A stretch of DNA of 63,231 bases from an uncultured Oscillospiraceae bacterium (GCA_934466475.1 CAKSLI010000011.1:1-63231); one strand, 5' to 3'. Shown: positions 24,262 through 34,216, counted from the first letter of the stretch. Translations and numbers: made by a program. The notes: generated from the sequence alone by a model not told the origin.

Positions 24262-25127
24262 GCGGCATGAATATCGGCTCCCTGCGTAAAACATGCATAC
24301 GCACTCTTGAGGACGGCGGCGTTGACAACGCGCAGTTTGACGCGGAGCAGCTCCTGATGAAATTCTGCGGCGTTACGCGCAGCGACATGCTGCTGTTTCC
24401 GGCGCTGGATATCCCGGAGGATAAGGCGCGGGCGGCGCTTGAAGCCGTCTCACGGAGGCTTTCCGGGGAGCCGCTCCAGTACATTCTGGGCGAGTGGGAG
24501 TTCTACGGGCTGCCGTTTTATGTCGGCGAGGGCGTGCTTATCCCCCGGCAGGACACGGAAACTATCGCAGAGCTGGCGGTCTCCTTTGCAAGGGCGCGCA
24601 AAGGCGCGGGATTCCTTGCGGCCGACCTCTGCGCCGGGAGCGGCTGTATCGGGATAACCCTGGCGAAGCTTGCCGGGGTACCGGTGAAGCTGCTGGAGCT
24701 GTCAGAGCAGGCGCTCGGTTACCTCCGCAGGAATATAGAGCTGAACGGAGTCCAGCGGCTGTGCGAGGCGCTGTGCGTGGACGTGCTCTCAGAGGACGCC
24801 GCAGGGAAGCTCCCGCCGCTGGATCTGATCGTCACGAATCCGCCCTACCTCACGGCGCAGGATATGCAGGAGCTCCAGACGGAGGTCGCGCACGAGCCGG
24901 AAACGGCGCTTTTCGGCGGCGAGGACGGTCTGGACTACTACCGCAGAATGATACCGCTGTGGGGCGCGAAGCTCAGGGACGGCGGAATGCTCGCGGCGGA
25001 GATAGGCATGGGTCAGGAAAAGGACGTCATGCGGATATTTGAGGAATGCGGGATCGCCGCGCAGTATAAAAAGGATCTGTGCGGCGTTGTCAGAGTGATT
25101 TACGGAATAAAAAACGGAGGAAAATAA
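24258..25127 (+). CDS. prmC: Peptide chain release factor N5-glutamine methyltransferase
   Basis: A 289-residue S-adenosylmethionine-dependent enzyme that methylates the GGQ glutamine of release factors RF1 and RF2. It has the helical N-terminal substrate domain with [15 protein letters not shown] and [12 protein letters not shown], the SAM motif [10 protein letters not shown] and the catalytic NPPYLT. A GTG start at 24258 overlaps the preceding stop; ATG at 24267 is an alternative that shortens it by three residues. The prfA gene itself is not in the window. Confidence 0.93.
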   Translation: MSGMNIGSLRKTCIRTLEDGGVDNAQFDAEQLLMKFCGVTRSDMLLFPALDIPEDKARAALEAVSRRLSGEPLQYILGEWEFYGLPFYVGEGVLIPRQDTETIAELAVSFARARKGAGFLAADLCAGSGCIGITLAKLAGVPVKLLELSEQALGYLRRNIELNGVQRLCEALCVDVLSEDAAGKLPPLDLIVTNPPYLTAQDMQELQTEVAHEPETALFGGEDGLDYYRRMIPLWGAKLRDGGMLAAEIGMGQEKDVMRIFEECGIAAQYKKDLCGVVRVIYGIKNGGK

Positions 25128-25128
25128 A

Positions 25129-26310
25129 ATGGCAGACAAGAAAAAGAACACGGTGACGAAGCCAGTCGTCAGGATAGTTGACCCGGGCGAGCGCGAAAAG
25201 GCGTTAAAGACGGCAATGGCGCAGCTCGAAAAGCGCTTCGGCGAGGGCGCGGTAATGTTCATGGGCGAAAACCGCCACATGGACGTGGAGAGCATTTCCA
25301 CGGGCTCCCTCATGCTGGATCTTGCGCTCGGAATAGGCGGACTTCCCAAGGGTCGTATCATCGAGATATACGGTACGGAATCCTCCGGTAAGACCACGAT
25401 ATCGCTCCAGGCTGTCGCGGAGGCTCAGAAAGCCGGCGGCACGGCGGCTTTCATAGACGTAGAGCATGCGCTTGACCCGGTCTACGCAAGGAAGCTCGGC
25501 GTTGATATCGACCACCTGCTGGTTTCCCAGCCGGATACCGGCGAGCAGGCGCTCGAGATAATCGAGACGCTGGTGCGCTCCGGCGCAGTGGACATCATAG
25601 TCCTTGACTCGGTTGCCGCAATGACCACCAAGGCGGAGATAGACGGCGATATGGGCGACGCGCATGTCGGCGTACAGGCAAGGCTTATGTCCCAGGCGAT
25701 GAGAAAGCTCACCGCCGTTATCAGCAACACCAACACCGTTGCAATATTCATCAACCAGATACGCGAGAAGATAGGCGTTATGTACGGCAACCCGGAGACC
25801 ACTCCCGGCGGACGCGCGCTGAAATTCTACGCTTCCGTGCGTATCGAGGTAAGACGCGGCGAGCCTATCAAGGATTCCGGCGAGATAATCGGAAACCGCA
25901 CCAAGTGCAAGGTCGTAAAGAACAAGGTGGCTCCTCCCTTCAAGACCGCGGAGTTCGATATGCTGTACGGTCAGGGCGTTTCAAAGCTCGGCGAGATAGT
26001 GGACACCGCCGTTGAATTCGGCATAATCAAGAAGAGCGGCAGCTGGTTCAGCTACAACGATATGAAGATAGGTCAAGGGCGCGAAAAGGTGTTCGAGTAC
26101 CTCAAGGCGAACGCCGATATCTGCAACGAGGTCGAGGGCAAGGTCCGCGAGGAATTCGCAAAGAACTCCAGCCTGCTCGACAGCCTTTCCAGCGACGACG
26201 ACTTCGAGGAGGGCATGGATGTCTCCGAGGGCGGACAGAATCCCGCAAAGAAGCCAGAGGACTCCGACGAGGACGATTTCGCAGAATTTGCTCCCGAGGA
26301 CGTGGAGTAA
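25129..26310 (+). CDS. recA: DNA recombinase RecA
   Basis: A 393-residue RecA, slightly longer than E. coli RecA because of an acidic C-terminal tail. Walker A is GTESSGKTT, the catalytic region [18 protein letters not shown], Walker [12 protein letters not shown], and loop L2 [22 protein letters not shown]. It starts just after prmC with AGGAGG upstream. The gap to recX is 3 bp. No obvious LexA (SOS) box is seen before it, which suggests that it is transcribed from the upstream operon, but a weak internal promoter is possible. Confidence 0.98.
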   Translation: MADKKKNTVTKPVVRIVDPGEREKALKTAMAQLEKRFGEGAVMFMGENRHMDVESISTGSLMLDLALGIGGLPKGRIIEIYGTESSGKTTISLQAVAEAQKAGGTAAFIDVEHALDPVYARKLGVDIDHLLVSQPDTGEQALEIIETLVRSGAVDIIVLDSVAAMTTKAEIDGDMGDAHVGVQARLMSQAMRKLTAVISNTNTVAIFINQIREKIGVMYGNPETTPGGRALKFYASVRIEVRRGEPIKDSGEIIGNRTKCKVVKNKVAPPFKTAEFDMLYGQGVSKLGEIVDTAVEFGIIKKSGSWFSYNDMKIGQGREKVFEYLKANADICNEVEGKVREEFAKNSSLLDSLSSDDDFEEGMDVSEGGQNPAKKPEDSDEDDFAEFAPEDVE

Positions 26311-26313
26311 TAA

Positions 26314-26991
26314 ATGGGACGGCTTCAGAGCTGCCGCGCGGAGAGCTTCGCAGGCGGCAGGATAACGGAGCTTTCCGTCTACAAGGGTGACACCTACCAG
26401 CTTGAGCTGGAGGACGGAAAGAAATTCTACATCAACTGCGCCATAGTCGCGGACTACGACCTGCACGAGGGCGGGGAGATGGACGGCGGGCTGCTGGAAA
26501 AGCTCCAGCATGCGGACAGAATGCGCAAGGCGAAGAAGCGCGCCCTCTACCTGCTCGGCAGCCGCATGTACTGCTACAACGAGCTGTACAAGAAGCTCCT
26601 GCCGGCTTACGGGGAGGAGGCTTCCCGGGCGGCGGCGGACGCAATGCAGGAATACGGCTACATAGACGACGAGGACTACGCCGCGAAGCTCGCCGACAGG
26701 CTGATACACGTCAAGCGCTACGGAATGCAGAAGACCCGCTGGGAAATGCAGACCCGCGGGCTTGACAGGAATCTCATAGAGGACGTCCTGGCGGAATACT
26801 CGGACGAGGACATAGACGAGGAGATACTCCACCTGCTGGAAACCAAATACAGCGAAAAGCTCTCCGACCCGGACGACCGCCGCAGGACCATGGCGGCGCT
26901 GGCAAGGCGCGGCTACGGCTGGAGCGCAGTCAAGCGGTGCATGGAAAAAATAATTCAGGATTTAGATGATAACGAGGAAGAATATGAGTAA
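26314..26991 (+). CDS. recX: RecA regulator RecX
   Basis: A 225-residue helical protein that binds the RecA filament and modulates it. The RecX repeats are visible: AKKRALYLLGSRMYCYNELYKKL (first), MQEYGYIDDEDYAAKLADRL (second) and RRGYGWSAVKRCM near the end. The N-terminal 60 residues form the small beta domain found in long Firmicute RecX proteins. It follows recA by 3 bp, overlaps rimO by 8 bp and keeps the usual order. Confidence 0.92.
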   Translation: MGRLQSCRAESFAGGRITELSVYKGDTYQLELEDGKKFYINCAIVADYDLHEGGEMDGGLLEKLQHADRMRKAKKRALYLLGSRMYCYNELYKKLLPAYGEEASRAAADAMQEYGYIDDEDYAAKLADRLIHVKRYGMQKTRWEMQTRGLDRNLIEDVLAEYSDEDIDEEILHLLETKYSEKLSDPDDRRRTMAALARRGYGWSAVKRCMEKIIQDLDDNEEEYE

Positions 26992-28357
26992 GATAAAGGT
27001 TGCAATGGTATCTCTGGGCTGCTCCAAGAATCAGGTGGACGCAGAGCAGATGATGGCGAAGATAGCGGACAGGGGCTATGCATTCGTTGCGGAGCCGGGC
27101 ATGGCTGACATAGTTCTGGTGAACACCTGCGGCTTCATTCAGTCCGCAAAGGAGGAGGCGATAGGCTGGATAATGGAGCTTATCGACCTCAAGAACGAGG
27201 GCAGGATAAAGCGCATAATCGTCACCGGATGTCTCAGCGAGCGCTACCGCGATCAGTTCGCGGAGGAATTCCCGGAGATAGACGCGGTGGTCGGTATCGC
27301 GGAATACGGCAGGATCGCCGACATCGTTGACGGTCTGGCGGACTTCCAGAAGCCTGCGCACGAGGACGGCGCCCCGGCGGTGTGCTACTTCGGAAAGAAG
27401 GAGAGCCACACCATGGAGGGCAAGCGCATAATCTCCACGCTGCCGCACTACGCGTATCTCCGCATTGCGGACGGCTGCGACAACTGCTGCACCTACTGCG
27501 CTATCCCGGCTATCCGCGGAAGATTCCGCAGCCGTAAAATGGAGGACATCGTTGAGGAAACGAAGCTCCTTGCAAAGGACGGCGTAAAGGAGATCGTGAT
27601 TATCGCGCAGGACGTCACCCGCTACGGTCTCGACCTTTACGGAAAGCTGGCTCTGCCGGAGCTCCTGGACAAGCTCTGCGAGATAGAGGGGCTCAAATGG
27701 ATACGCCTGCTCTACTGCTATCCGGAGAGAGTGACTGACGAGCTCATCGACTGCATAAAGCGCCAGGACAAGATCGTGAAGTACCTCGATATTCCCATGC
27801 AGCACTGCAACGATACGATCCTCAAGCGCATGAACCGCAAATGTACCGGCGCGCAGGAGCGCGAGCTGGTGGAAAAGCTCCGCAGGGAGATCCCGGGCAT
27901 CACGCTGAGGACAACGTTCATCACAGGCTTCCCCGGCGAGACCGAGGAGCAGTTCAACGAGCTGGGAGAGTTCGCCGAGGAAATGCACTTTGAGCGCATG
28001 GGCTGCTTTGCCTACTCCGAGGAGGAGGGGACTCCGGCGGCTTCGTTCCCAGACATGGTGGACGAGGACGTGCGCGAGCACCGCAAGGAGATCCTCGAGG
28101 AACAGCAGGACACCCGCGTTGCTGAGCTGTACAATTCCATGATAGGCACCACTGACGAGGTAGTGGTCGAGGGCTACGACAAGTATCTTGCGGAGGGCGG
28201 TCTGTTCTTCGGCAGAAGCGCGATGTTCGCCCCGGAAATAGACGGCATGATATATTTCAGCGTTCCGCAGGGAATGAAGAAGCCGAGGATAGGCGATTTC
28301 GTGAACGTCCGCTTTGACGATGTTCTGGACAATAATCTTCTGGGAGAAATGGTATGA
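26984..28357 (+). CDS. rimO: Ribosomal protein S12 methylthiotransferase RimO
   Basis: A 457-residue radical-SAM enzyme that adds a methylthio group to the conserved aspartate of ribosomal protein S12. It has the UPF0004 domain with auxiliary-cluster cysteines (LGCSKNQVD, NTCGFI, VTGCLSER), the radical-SAM CxxxCxxC in DGCDNCCTYCAIP, and a C-terminal TRAM domain. The start at 26984 lies inside the recX end and follows GAGGAAG. It overlaps pgsA by 4 bp. Confidence 0.96.
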   Translation: MSKIKVAMVSLGCSKNQVDAEQMMAKIADRGYAFVAEPGMADIVLVNTCGFIQSAKEEAIGWIMELIDLKNEGRIKRIIVTGCLSERYRDQFAEEFPEIDAVVGIAEYGRIADIVDGLADFQKPAHEDGAPAVCYFGKKESHTMEGKRIISTLPHYAYLRIADGCDNCCTYCAIPAIRGRFRSRKMEDIVEETKLLAKDGVKEIVIIAQDVTRYGLDLYGKLALPELLDKLCEIEGLKWIRLLYCYPERVTDELIDCIKRQDKIVKYLDIPMQHCNDTILKRMNRKCTGAQERELVEKLRREIPGITLRTTFITGFPGETEEQFNELGEFAEEMHFERMGCFAYSEEEGTPAASFPDMVDEDVREHRKEILEEQQDTRVAELYNSMIGTTDEVVVEGYDKYLAEGGLFFGRSAMFAPEIDGMIYFSVPQGMKKPRIGDFVNVRFDDVLDNNLLGEMV

Positions 28358-28929
28358 ATCTTGCAAACAGGCTGACCCTTATGCGCGTGATACTGGTGCC
28401 GTTCTTCGTGGCGTTCATGCTCATCGGGGCGATACCGTACAATTATCTGTGGGCGCTGGTGGTGTTCGCTGTGGCGAGCATCACGGATATGCTGGACGGA
28501 AAGATAGCGCGTAAATACAACATGATAACCAGCTTCGGCAAGTTCCTTGACCCGCTGGCTGACAAGATACTCGTTGCGGCGGCCCTGGTGTGCTTCGTCC
28601 AGCTGGGCTGGTGCAGCGCGTGGGTCACCGCGCTCATTCTCGCGCGGGAGTTCGTGGTTTCCGGCGTGCGGCTGGTGGCTGCCTCCAGCGAGAAAAAGGT
28701 GGTCATCGCGGCGGGAATGCTCGGAAAGCTCAAGACGGCAATGACCATGGTAGCTATCTGCGTGATACTCTTTATGTGGATCCTGGCGCAGTTCGGCGCT
28801 GTCTCCCCGGAGAGCTTCCCGATACAGGTGATAAGCGATGTTCTGATGTACATTGCGGCGGCGCTAACGGTGGCTTCCGGCGTGAAGTACCTGTATGACT
28901 ACCGGGAATTCATCGACCCGGCGAAATGA
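28354..28929 (+). CDS. pgsA: CDP-diacylglycerol--glycerol-3-phosphate 3-phosphatidyltransferase
   Basis: A 191-residue integral membrane enzyme that makes phosphatidylglycerol phosphate. The CDP-alcohol phosphatidyltransferase signature is intact, reading DMLDGKIAR then GKFLDPLADK. About five membrane helices. Start ATG overlaps the rimO stop (ATGA). A terminator follows at 28951. Confidence 0.95.
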   Translation: MNLANRLTLMRVILVPFFVAFMLIGAIPYNYLWALVVFAVASITDMLDGKIARKYNMITSFGKFLDPLADKILVAAALVCFVQLGWCSAWVTALILAREFVVSGVRLVAASSEKKVVIAAGMLGKLKTAMTMVAICVILFMWILAQFGAVSPESFPIQVISDVLMYIAAALTVASGVKYLYDYREFIDPAK

Positions 28930-28950
28930 CCGCAGGTACTGATTATATGT

Positions 28951-28993
28951 GTGAGAGGTGCAGTCATAACGACTGCACCTCTCGTTTTTTCAG
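28951..28993 (+). terminator. Terminator of pgsA
   Basis: A 13-bp stem (GAGAGGTGCAGTC with GACTGCACCTCTC) around ATAAC is followed by a run of six T on the plus strand. The minus-strand side lacks a T-run, so feoB probably does not end here efficiently. Confidence 0.9.
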
Positions 28994-28996
28994 CGA

Positions 28997-31129
28997 TTAT
29001 GCCATGAATATCCCCGACACCTGTGAAACCACAAAGCATGCCAGCATTCCCGCCGCGGTCGGGAGCGCCAGAGCCGCCAGAGCCCACCTCCAGCCGCCAG
29101 CCTCCTTCTTCACCGTAAGGAGCGCGGTGGAGCACGGCCAGTGCATGAGCGAGAACAATATCGTGCAGAGCGCAGTGCGCCATGTCCAGCCGTTGTCTGC
29201 AAGCAGCGCGCCGAGCTCCGGGAGGGAAAGCTCCGTCAGGCTTCCCTGAGCCATGTAGCACATTATGATTATAGGTATCACTATCTCATTTGCGGGAAGT
29301 CCCAGGATAAACGCCGCAAGTATAACTCCGTCCAGACCGAGGAGCCGCGCGAACGGGTCGAGGAATCCCGTGCAGACGCTCAGCAGGGAGCTTCCGTCAA
29401 CCGTAACGTTCGCAAGGAGCCATATAACCGCCCCCGCAGGAGCCGCTACCGCCGCGGCTCTTCCGAGCACGAAAAGGGTCCTGTCGAGCAGCGAGCGGAC
29501 TATCACCTTTCCGAACTGCGGCTTACGGTAAGGCGGGAGCTCCAGCGTGAAGCTGGACGGCTGCCCGCGCAGAATAGTGGCAGACAGGAATTTTGAAGCC
29601 GCAAAGGTCATGCACACGCCGAGGAGTATCACGGCAGTGACCGTCACCGCCGCCAGCGCCGACCCTCCGAAGCCTCCCGCCGCGCCTGCGAAGAACAGCG
29701 AGGCGAGCGTTATCATCAGCGGGTATTTTCCGTTGCAGGGGACGAATGCGTTCGTCAGCATTGCAATGAGCCGCTCCCGCCTGCTGTCGATTATCCGGCA
29801 GCCGACTATTCCCGCCGCATTGCAGCCGAAGCCCATTGCCATGGTGAGCGCCTGTTTTCCGCAGGCGCGGCACTTCTGGAACGGCTTGTCGAGATTGTAG
29901 GCGATACGCGGCAGGTAGCCGGAATCCTCCAGCAGAGTGAACAGCGGGAAGAATATCGCCATAGGCGGAAGCATTACCGCCACTACCCAGGAAAGCGTGC
30001 GGTAGGCTCCGTCCACCAGAAGCCCGCTTACCCATTCCGGCGCAGGGCGGAGGAGCTCTCCGAGCCGCTCCCCGAGCCAGCCGAGCCCTGCCGAAAGCAG
30101 CTGGGACGGATAATTCGCGCCGCTCACCGTCAGCCAGAAAACCACCAGCAGCAGCAGTATCATCAGCGGGAATCCAAGCGCTTTTCCGGTGAGAATCCGG
30201 TCTGCACGGCGGTCGGCGCTGCGGCAGCCGGGGCACTCGGATACGGCGCCGTCTGCGGCTTCCTCGGCGTTCAGGGTTATGCAGGAAACTATCCTGTCCC
30301 GCAGGATATCAAGCGTGATGTCGCTTTCGGCAAGGCGCATGCGCGCGGATTCCACCGCCGCCGCGATATCCGGGTCGCTGAGCAGGTCGGCTTTCAGGAG
30401 CTCCCCTGCCTTTTCAGCGAGCTTTTCGTCTCCCTCTATCAGCCGCAGGGCTAGCCACCGCATATCCGGCGTATTGCCGAAACGCTCCCGCAGGAGCGGT
30501 TCCACACGCTGAACGGATTCCTCCACAGGGCGGATGTAGCGCAGTCTGCGGCGGTTTTCCGGCGGGTCGTCAGAGAGCATTCTGTCCACTGCGGCGGTCA
30601 GCGCCCGGAGGGTCCTTTTGTCGTGCGCCGCGGTACCCACCACGGGTACGCCGAGATTTTCCCGGAGCTGCTCAAGGTCAAGGGAGATCCCGCGGCGCTT
30701 CGCCTCGTCGCAGAGATTCACGCAGACCAGCGTTTTCGGGCAGAGCTCCATGACCTGGAGCACCAGGTTCAGGCTCCGCTGGAGGCAGGTCGCGTCACAG
30801 ACGACTACCGCCGCGTCTATCCCGCCGAAGCACAGCAGGTCGCGGGCGGCTTCCTCCTCCGCGGAGTGCGCCAGCAGCGAGTAAGTACCCGGGATATCCG
30901 CGAGGACGCAGTTGTAGTGCTCCGTCCGGCAGAAGCCCTGCGCCGCGGAAACGGTCTTCCCCGGCCAGTTGCCGGTGTGCTGGCGCATTCCGGTGAGGGC
31001 GTTGAATATTGTGCTTTTGCCTACGTTGGGATTCCCGGCTATCGCGATAATGCGGTCGTCCGGCTCGCGGCGCCTTATTTCCGGGCATAATGCCGCCGCA
31101 AATCCCGTGGATTCAGAGGTAAGTCCCAT
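28997..31129 (-). CDS. feoB: Ferrous iron transport protein B
   Basis: A 710-residue Fe(II) transporter of the inner membrane. The N-terminal G domain has G1 GNPNVGKST at about 31-39, the switch region and G3 LADIPGTYSL, and G4 NLCDEAKRR. Then come the helical GDI domain and about ten membrane helices with the Gate motifs, including GFGCNAAGIVGCRI. The start at 31129 follows GGGGAGGG; an in-frame TTG at 31147 is less likely. It overlaps the end of feoA by 17 bp, giving a tight feoAB operon. Confidence 0.96.
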   Translation of the reverse strand: MGLTSESTGFAAALCPEIRRREPDDRIIAIAGNPNVGKSTIFNALTGMRQHTGNWPGKTVSAAQGFCRTEHYNCVLADIPGTYSLLAHSAEEEAARDLLCFGGIDAAVVVCDATCLQRSLNLVLQVMELCPKTLVCVNLCDEAKRRGISLDLEQLRENLGVPVVGTAAHDKRTLRALTAAVDRMLSDDPPENRRRLRYIRPVEESVQRVEPLLRERFGNTPDMRWLALRLIEGDEKLAEKAGELLKADLLSDPDIAAAVESARMRLAESDITLDILRDRIVSCITLNAEEAADGAVSECPGCRSADRRADRILTGKALGFPLMILLLLVVFWLTVSGANYPSQLLSAGLGWLGERLGELLRPAPEWVSGLLVDGAYRTLSWVVAVMLPPMAIFFPLFTLLEDSGYLPRIAYNLDKPFQKCRACGKQALTMAMGFGCNAAGIVGCRIIDSRRERLIAMLTNAFVPCNGKYPLMITLASLFFAGAAGGFGGSALAAVTVTAVILLGVCMTFAASKFLSATILRGQPSSFTLELPPYRKPQFGKVIVRSLLDRTLFVLGRAAAVAAPAGAVIWLLANVTVDGSSLLSVCTGFLDPFARLLGLDGVILAAFILGLPANEIVIPIIIMCYMAQGSLTELSLPELGALLADNGWTWRTALCTILFSLMHWPCSTALLTVKKEAGGWRWALAALALPTAAGMLACFVVSQVSGIFMA

Positions 31130-31361
31130 CGGAGCCCTCCCCAACAAGAACGTCCCGGCTGTCCGCCGAGCGTATGGCGATGACCGCCCCGCGTATCAGG
31201 TACGCCGCCGGGTCGCCGAGTGGGCTGATACCCACGCATTCCACCCTGGTTCCCTCCACAAGACCTATATCAAGAAGCCGCCTGCGCATGCTGCCGTGCG
31301 CCTGCAAGGACGTGACAACTGCGGATTCCCCCGGCCTGATTTCGTCAAGACTGCGCTCCAT
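31113..31361 (-). CDS. feoA: Ferrous iron transport protein A
   Basis: An 82-residue SH3-like protein that assists FeoB. Family features are LDEIRPGESAVVTSL at the start, MRRRLLDIGLVEGTRVE in the middle and DPAAYLIRGAVIAIR near the end. The start at 31361 follows AAGGGGAA; an extension to 31400 has no good start. A TATAAT at 31412-31417 (minus) without a good -35 box could be the promoter, and a metal-dependent regulator may be needed; no clear Fur box was identified. Confidence 0.93.
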   Translation of the reverse strand: MERSLDEIRPGESAVVTSLQAHGSMRRRLLDIGLVEGTRVECVGISPLGDPAAYLIRGAVIAIRSADSRDVLVGEGSDGTYL

Positions 31362-31606
31362 GCTGATTCCCCTTTGCTGTTTATTCCGGGCAGAATGCAC
31401 CCGTTCGGTATATTATATGTCTGTGTTGGGAAAGAGTGACAGGTAACGCGCGGGACTTTGCAGGAGCATAACGCTTCCGCGGAAAAGAGCGCTTCAGCCG
31501 GACGGATTTTCCCGTAAATTGCGCAACAGATGTGGCTTTTCAGTGGATTCCCGCAGGAATCCCGGACGAAAATTGCAAAAAAATTTGCATAACAGGTATT
31601 TCAGTC

Positions 31607-31635
31607 TTGACATAAACAGAAAATTGTCTTATAAT
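31607..31635 (+). promoter_or_regulatory. Consensus promoter of serC-serA
   Basis: TTGACA (31607-31612), 17 bp, TATAAT (31630-31635): a perfect sigma-A promoter. It opens a 5' untranslated region of about 215 bases that begins with a stem AAGTGTTA/TAACACTT (31638-31658) and contains the repeat element at 31659-31767. The stretch 31441-31600 before it shows only an AT-rich tract and the palindrome GGATTCCCGCAGGAATCC. Confidence 0.9.
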
Positions 31636-31658
31636 AGAAGTGTTAGTTTATAACACTT

Positions 31659-31767
31659 CTCAGACTGCCGATAAACCTTCATCTTCGTCGCTGCTCAATA
31701 TAACGACAGGCAAACAGCCTGGCGGTTGTATGGGTCCCAGAATCTGAAGGCTTCTCGACAGCCTGAG
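31659..31767. repeat. Dispersed hairpin element in the serC 5' leader (about 109 bp)
   Basis: Arms 31659-31681 and 31745-31767 form a long imperfect stem (CTCAGACTGCCGATAAACC against GGCTTCTCGACAGCCTGAG). The innermost part, CCTTCA (31676-31681) with TGAAGG (31745-31750), is perfect. The core reads TCTTCGTCGCTG, then a CAGGC-aaaca-GCCTG hairpin, then CCCAGAATC. The same core with different stem sequence occurs at 58982, 60071 and 63160. It is transcribed as part of the serC leader and lacks a U-tract, so it is not a plain terminator. Confidence 0.7.
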
Positions 31768-31855
31768 CGCGTGTTAATTCAACTACCTTAAACCGCTGAA
31801 ACGCGGTTTGCCACAAATGTGTACGTCAGCACACAAATCAACAGGAGGCTATATA

Positions 31856-32935
31856 ATGAGAGTCTATAACTTCAGCGCAGGTCCCGCAGTGCTGCCCGAG
31901 GAAGTCCTCAAGGAAGCAGCAGACGAAATGCTTGATTACAAGGGCACCGGCATGTCCGTAATGGAGATGTCACACCGCTCTAAGGCTTATGACGCTATTA
32001 TCAAGGAAGCGGAAAAGGATATCCGTGAGATCATGAACATTCCGGACAACTACAAGGTACTGTTCCTCCAGGGCGGTGCTTCACAGCAGTTCGCGGCTGT
32101 TCCGATGAACCTGATGAAGAACAAGAAGGCTGCTTACATAATCACCGGTCAGTGGGCAAAGAAGGCTTACCAGGAGGCTAAGATCTACGGCGACGCCGTT
32201 GCTGTCGCTTCCTCCGCAGACAAGACCTTCTCCTATATCCCTGACTGCTCCGACCTCGATATCCCCGAGGACGCAGACTATGTTTACATCTGCGAGAACA
32301 ACACCATATACGGCACAAAGTTCAAGACCCTCCCCAACACAAAGGGTCACACTCTGGTTGCTGACGTTTCCTCCTGCTTCCTGTCTGAGCCGGTAGACGT
32401 TACCAAGTACGGCGTTATCTACGGCGGCGTTCAGAAGAACGTAGGCCCCGCAGGTCTCGTTATCGCAATTATACGCGAGGATCTCATCACCGATGACGTT
32501 CTCCCCGGAACTCCCACAATGCTCAAGTGGAAGACACAGGCTGACAACGACTCCCTCTACAACACTCCTAACTGCTATGCTATCTACATCTGCGGCAAGG
32601 TATTCAAGTGGATAAAGAAGATGGGCGGTCTGGAGGCTATGAAGGCTCACAACGAGAAGAAGGCTAAGATCCTTTACGATTTCCTCGACCAGAGCAAGCT
32701 GTTCAAGGGCACAGTTGTTCCGCAGGATCGTTCTCTGATGAACGTTCCGTTCGTTACCGGCAACGAGGAGCTTGACGCCAAGTTCGTCAAGGAGGCTACC
32801 GCGGCTGGCTTCGTTAACCTCAAGGGTCACAGGACCGTTGGCGGCATGAGAGCTTCCATCTACAACGCTATGCCTATCGAGGGCGTTGAGAAGCTGGTTG
32901 AATTCATGAAGAAGTTCGAGGCTGAAAACGGCTGA
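31856..32935 (+). CDS. serC: Phosphoserine aminotransferase
   Basis: A 359-residue PLP enzyme that converts 3-phosphohydroxypyruvate to phosphoserine with glutamate. It has the family start YNFSAGPAVLPEEVL, MSVMEMSHRS and the PLP region YGGVQKNVGPAG. The start at 31856 follows AGGAGG. serA follows after 23 bp. Codon choice is biased to GCT, GTT and AAG, suggesting high expression. The leader holds the repeat element described above. Confidence 0.97.
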   Translation: MRVYNFSAGPAVLPEEVLKEAADEMLDYKGTGMSVMEMSHRSKAYDAIIKEAEKDIREIMNIPDNYKVLFLQGGASQQFAAVPMNLMKNKKAAYIITGQWAKKAYQEAKIYGDAVAVASSADKTFSYIPDCSDLDIPEDADYVYICENNTIYGTKFKTLPNTKGHTLVADVSSCFLSEPVDVTKYGVIYGGVQKNVGPAGLVIAIIREDLITDDVLPGTPTMLKWKTQADNDSLYNTPNCYAIYICGKVFKWIKKMGGLEAMKAHNEKKAKILYDFLDQSKLFKGTVVPQDRSLMNVPFVTGNEELDAKFVKEATAAGFVNLKGHRTVGGMRASIYNAMPIEGVEKLVEFMKKFEAENG

Positions 32936-32958
32936 GTTCTGTAAAGGAGATCACTGAA

Positions 32959-34125
32959 ATGTATAACGTACTCACACTTAATAAGATAGCCGCCTGCGGC
33001 ACAGACCTGCTCGACAAGGGCAAGTATACCGTAACGGACGACGCTGCCGCAAACGCAGACGCGATCCTCGTGCGCTCCGCTTCCATGCACGAGATGGAGC
33101 TCCCCGCTAACCTGCTCGCTATCGCAAGAGCAGGCGCAGGCGTAAACAACATTCCGATCGACAAGTGCAGCGAAAAGGGCGTTGTAGTATTCAACACCCC
33201 CGGCGCGAACGCAAACGCCGTTAAGGAGCTGGTCATCGCCGGTCTGCTGCTGTCCTCCAGAAGAATTCCTGCCGCTATGGACTGGATCAAGACCCTCAAG
33301 GGCAAGGGCGACGAGGTAGGAAAGCTGGTAGAAAAGGGCAAGAGCCAGTTCGTAGGTCCTGAGATCATGGGCAAGAAGCTCGGCGTTATCGGTCTGGGCG
33401 CTATCGGTATTCTGGTAGCAAACGCAGCCGCTGAGCTCGGCATGGACGTTTACGGCGCTGATCCGTACCTCTCCGTTGAGAACGCGCTGAAGCTCTCCGG
33501 CAAGGTGCACTATGTAAAGAGCAACAAGGAGATCTTCGAGAAGTGCGATTATATCACGCTTCACGTTCCGGCACTGCCTGACACAAAGGGCATGATCAAC
33601 GCTGAAGCTATCGCTTCCATGAAGAAGACCGTCCGCCTGCTGAACTTCGCAAGAGACACCCTCGTTGACGAGAAGGCTATCATTGACGCCCTCGCAAACG
33701 GCGGCATGGCATGCTATGTAACGGACTTCGCTACCGACGGACTTATCGGTCTGGACGGCGTTGTCGCAATGCCGCACCTCGGCGCTTCCACTCCCGAGAG
33801 CGAGGACAACTGCGCTGTTATGGCGGTAAAGGAGATCACTGACTACATCGAGAACGGCAACATCAAGAACTCCGTCAACCTGCCGAACGTTGAAATGGCT
33901 ATCACCGGAAATGCAAAGATCTGCGTTATCCACAAGAATGCCGAGGGTCTGCTGAACAACATCACAGCTCCGGTTTCCGCGGCTGGCATGAACATCGAGA
34001 ACATGGTAAGCAAGTCCAAGAAGGACTACGCATACACCTGCCTTGATGTAAAGGGCGACACGGCCGGCATTGAGACAGCTCTCAAGGCTGTTGCAGGCGT
34101 TGTTTCCGTAAGAGTTATCAAGTAA
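32959..34125 (+). CDS. serA: D-3-phosphoglycerate dehydrogenase
   Basis: A 388-residue NAD-dependent enzyme for the first step of serine synthesis. It shows the substrate domain RAGAGVNNIP, the NAD-binding GLGAIGILVAN, the catalytic Arg/Glu/His region (LLNFARDTLVDE, MPHLGAST) and a C-terminal ACT domain (about 318-388, KICVIHKNAEGLLNNITAPV) for possible serine feedback. It pairs with serC in one operon and is followed by a terminator. Confidence 0.96.
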   Translation: MYNVLTLNKIAACGTDLLDKGKYTVTDDAAANADAILVRSASMHEMELPANLLAIARAGAGVNNIPIDKCSEKGVVVFNTPGANANAVKELVIAGLLLSSRRIPAAMDWIKTLKGKGDEVGKLVEKGKSQFVGPEIMGKKLGVIGLGAIGILVANAAAELGMDVYGADPYLSVENALKLSGKVHYVKSNKEIFEKCDYITLHVPALPDTKGMINAEAIASMKKTVRLLNFARDTLVDEKAIIDALANGGMACYVTDFATDGLIGLDGVVAMPHLGASTPESEDNCAVMAVKEITDYIENGNIKNSVNLPNVEMAITGNAKICVIHKNAEGLLNNITAPVSAAGMNIENMVSKSKKDYAYTCLDVKGDTAGIETALKAVAGVVSVRVIK

Positions 34126-34142
34126 TTCTGCATAAAATACTG

Positions 34143-34176
34143 CAAGGACGCTGGGTTTATACTCAGCGTCCTTTTG
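34143..34176 (+). terminator. Terminator of serC-serA
   Basis: AAGGACGCTG pairs with CAGCGTCCTT around a small loop, followed by TTTTGTG. Confidence 0.88.
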
Positions 34177-34216
34177 TGCGTTGTGCACAAAAATCAAATC
34201 GGTCTTTCTACATCGG

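Noticed and set aside
28951..28993. Bidirectional terminator shared by pgsA and feoB.
   Set aside because: Only the plus-strand side has a T-run; the minus-strand side continues with CACACATAATC.
31640..31855. A metabolite riboswitch or T-box in the serC leader.
   Set aside because: No T-box GGTGG-ACCGCG motif, no antiterminator and no terminator; most of the structure is explained by the dispersed repeat.
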